NCBI GenBank assembly: GCA_945862145.1
Contig: CAMAXE010000015.1
Location: 43,013-107,012, forward strand
Direction of reading: 5' to 3'
DNA length: 64,000 bases
Origin: Klebsiella pneumoniae
Lineage (GTDB): Bacteria > Pseudomonadota > Gammaproteobacteria > Pseudomonadales > UBA5518
Shown: piece by piece, positions 62,887-64,000 of the stretch
How the letters are laid out: each line of letters begins with the position of its first letter
Position numbering within the stretch: the stretch's first letter is position 1
Notes under the pieces: generated by a model
Seen by the model: only the letters and a program-made list of their open reading frames with translations
What the model was told of the DNA's origin: nothing
Database searches by the model: none
Position numbers and translations under genes: made by a program

Positions 62887-62916
62887 TTGACACTGCCCCG
62901 CCACAGCAAACAAAAT
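62887..62916 (+). promoter_or_regulatory. Promoter of tRNA-Met
   Basis: TTGACA (62887-62892) and CAAAAT (62911-62916) are 18 bases apart, with the predicted start a few bases before the tRNA. Confidence 0.6.
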
Positions 62917-62927
62917 TCTCGCCCCAT

Positions 62928-63004
62928 GGCGACGTAGCTCAGCTGGTTAGAGCACGGCATTCATAATGCTGGGGTCGGTGGTTCAAGTCCACTCGTCGCT
63001 ACCA
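62928..63004 (+). tRNA. tRNA-Met (anticodon CAU, elongator type)
   Basis: A 77-base cloverleaf with D-arm TAGCTCAGCTGGTTAGAGCA, anticodon loop TTCATAA (anticodon CAT), T-loop GGTTCAAGTCC and encoded CCA. The acceptor stem GGCGACG/CGTCGCT has a G-U pair at its end. The lack of the initiator features argues for the elongator. Confidence 0.93.
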
Positions 63005-63360
63005 ACAAAATCAACGGCTTATAACGATTAGGTCGTCTGCGCAAAATCCCAACTAAGCGCCAACTAAGCAGGCGTAGAGCGGCTTTGGTGGGTCGTGGCC
63101 TCGTCTGCCAGCCAATAGCCAACCTTTCTTCAGCGCGTCGGTATATACCGGAACGTCGCCGGGCGGCTCATACCCGCAGCCAGTGGGTGGATAGGACCCA
63201 CGCTGTCTCTGGGCTAGTAGCCCGCAGGCGCTATCCAAGCAGGATCCCGCCTCACAGACGGATGAGGGGAAGACCCTCAAAGCGTCTCACGCTCTTGTGA
63301 ATACGTTAAACCTCGTGCATCTTGTGCGCTTAAGCACCCGGCCAACGGAGTTTGAGCCAG
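63005..63360. other. Stretch without a recognisable gene
   Basis: About 355 bases after tRNA-Met. Frames on both strands (for example 63053-63280 minus) show no family I know, and no clear riboswitch or terminator is visible. The region starts directly at a tRNA 3' end, a common integration site, but no direct repeat or integrase is seen in the window. Confidence 0.4.
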
Positions 63361-63543
63361 ATGAATAAAATCACTCTTACATTGCTCCTTGCGTCGAGTT
63401 TTAGCGCCACAGCCCTTGCCGCGACGCCGGTAGGCCTCTGGCGCGGAAAGCAGTATGACGCTGCTACGAACGTCTTCATCAACGAGGGCGACTGGTGTTT
63501 CCTGTCTGACGGCAGGGTTTGCCCGGTCGGCGTCGGAGAGTGA
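63361..63543 (+). CDS. Small secreted protein of unknown function
   Basis: A 60-residue frame starting MNKITLTLLLASSFSATALA, a convincing signal peptide with a likely cut after ALA, followed by a short mature part ending DWCFLSDGRVCPVGVGE with two cysteines. The ending looks abrupt, so it may be a truncated copy of a longer secreted protein. I do not recognise the family. Confidence 0.45.
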   Translation: MNKITLTLLLASSFSATALAATPVGLWRGKQYDAATNVFINEGDWCFLSDGRVCPVGVGE

Positions 63544-63609
63544 AGCAGCTTGTTCGGACCGAATCCGAAAAACTTTATGACTTTCAGTTATCGATGAGAT
63601 TCGAGAAAA

Positions 63610-63870
63610 ATGGATGACTTCAGAAATATTGTTTCTAATACATCTATCCCCCTTGGAGTTCTGGCATTAGGAAAAATTTCGAGGGGAAACATAGAGGCTC
63701 CATCCGACACCGATGTTTTTTCAATTACGATGCTGTCGGGAAGAAAATATTGGTTTGAGCTGCTTGGATCGCAGAATGGAGGAGGAACGCTGGACGATCC
63801 TTATCTTGAAATTCTATCTTCCAGTGGGGGATATATAAGGGGTTACAGTGGATCACTAGTGTCCGGTTAA
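63610..63870 (+). CDS. PPC-like (bacterial pre-peptidase C-terminal) domain fragment
   Basis: An 86-residue frame with SIPLGVLALGKISRGNIEAP, SDTDVFSITMLSGRKYWFEL and GTLDDPYLEILSSSGGYIRG, the pattern of PPC-type beta domains found in secreted proteases and repeat proteins. It has no signal peptide and ends at a stop inside GTGTCCGGTTAA, which looks like foreign DNA joined to the gene. The sequence is clearly AT-richer than the rest of the window. It is probably a broken piece of a larger secreted protein. Confidence 0.5.
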   Translation: MDDFRNIVSNTSIPLGVLALGKISRGNIEAPSDTDVFSITMLSGRKYWFELLGSQNGGGTLDDPYLEILSSSGGYIRGYSGSLVSG

Positions 63871-64000
63871 ATCCGATGAGATCCGGAAAAACCTTAACAC
63901 TGGCGCGCCCTTGCGGCCGATTTAGGGTGGTGTCGATTTGAACCGTGAACCGCCGAATTTGTGTAGCTTCCCCCGGTTACCACCGCGGGGGCCCGGTCAT
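63859..64000. mobile_element. Possible insertion-sequence end (incomplete)
   Basis: From GTGTCCGGTTAAATCC onward the sequence returns to higher GC and interrupts the PPC-like frame. It resembles insertion-sequence termini that I have seen, but no transposase is in the window and I cannot name a family. Confidence 0.25.

Noticed and set aside
63053..63280. 75-residue minus-strand frame after tRNA-Met
   Set aside because: No family resemblance and no ribosome-binding site; it remains only an open frame.
63300..63360. A cyclic-di-GMP-like riboswitch before the small secreted ORF
   Set aside because: Only a short stretch resembles the class and the paired elements are absent.

Overview
This window is about 64 kb of GC-rich chromosome from a gammaproteobacterium. 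The main evidence is conserved gene order: nadC beside ampDE; pilA divergent from pilBCD, with coaE-yacG further on; hemA-prfA-prmC-moeB; and lolB-ispE-tRNA-Gln-prs-rplY-pth-ychF. I cannot place it below class from sequence alone.

Layout. 1-2.7 kb: the start of an ampG muropeptide permease gene (cut by the window edge), yajQ, panE and an ATP-pyrophosphatase of the Dph6-like family. 2.7-9.4 kb: a vitamin B12 locus. A promoter and cobalamin riboswitch on the minus strand lead a five-gene operon (btuB, a leaderless BtuF-like protein, btuC, btuD, btuF), and a PduO-type adenosyltransferase is divergent. 9.4-13.8 kb: ampE, ampD, a DUF1631 gene, nadC, and a broken DUF503 gene. 13.8-17.5 kb: an apparent insertion carrying a HupE/UreJ-like membrane protein, a TPR protein and a DUF4331 protein. 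17.8 kb: tRNA-Thr(CGU).

17.9-37.7 kb: a large surface-glycan region lies between tRNA-Thr and pilA. It holds a Wzx-like flippase, several GT4 and GT2 glycosyltransferases, methyltransferases, an NDP-sugar SDR plus a DegT aminotransferase, a decayed membrane protein, and four large GT-C-type membrane proteins. 37.7-42.4 kb: the type IV pilus core pilA and pilBCD. 42.4-49.5 kb: a second glycan operon, antiparallel to pilBCD and inserted between pilD and coaE. It encodes a UDP-glucuronate decarboxylase, two polyprenyl-phosphate-sugar-synthase-like GT2 enzymes, two TMTC-like GT-C/TPR proteins, a methyltransferase and a GtrA-like flippase. Together these look like a complete route for making, flipping and transferring a lipid-linked sugar, possibly onto the pilin.

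49.7-61.6 kb: housekeeping genes (coaE, yacG, moeB, prmC, prfA, hemA, a TPR lipoprotein, lolB, ispE, tRNA-Gln, prs, rplY, pth, ychF). 61.6-64 kb: a decaying accessory end with a higBA toxin-antitoxin pair whose toxin is frameshifted at a run of eight T, a broken MNT/HEPN pair, tRNA-Met, and then AT-richer DNA with a small secreted ORF and a truncated PPC-like fragment that ends at what may be an insertion-sequence terminus.

The most interesting signals are the pilus-linked GT-C/TPR cluster (four TMTC-like paralogues), the pilA terminator inside the first codons of the next ORF, the HupE-TPR-DUF4331 trio that breaks DUF503, and the homopolymer frameshift in the HigB toxin.
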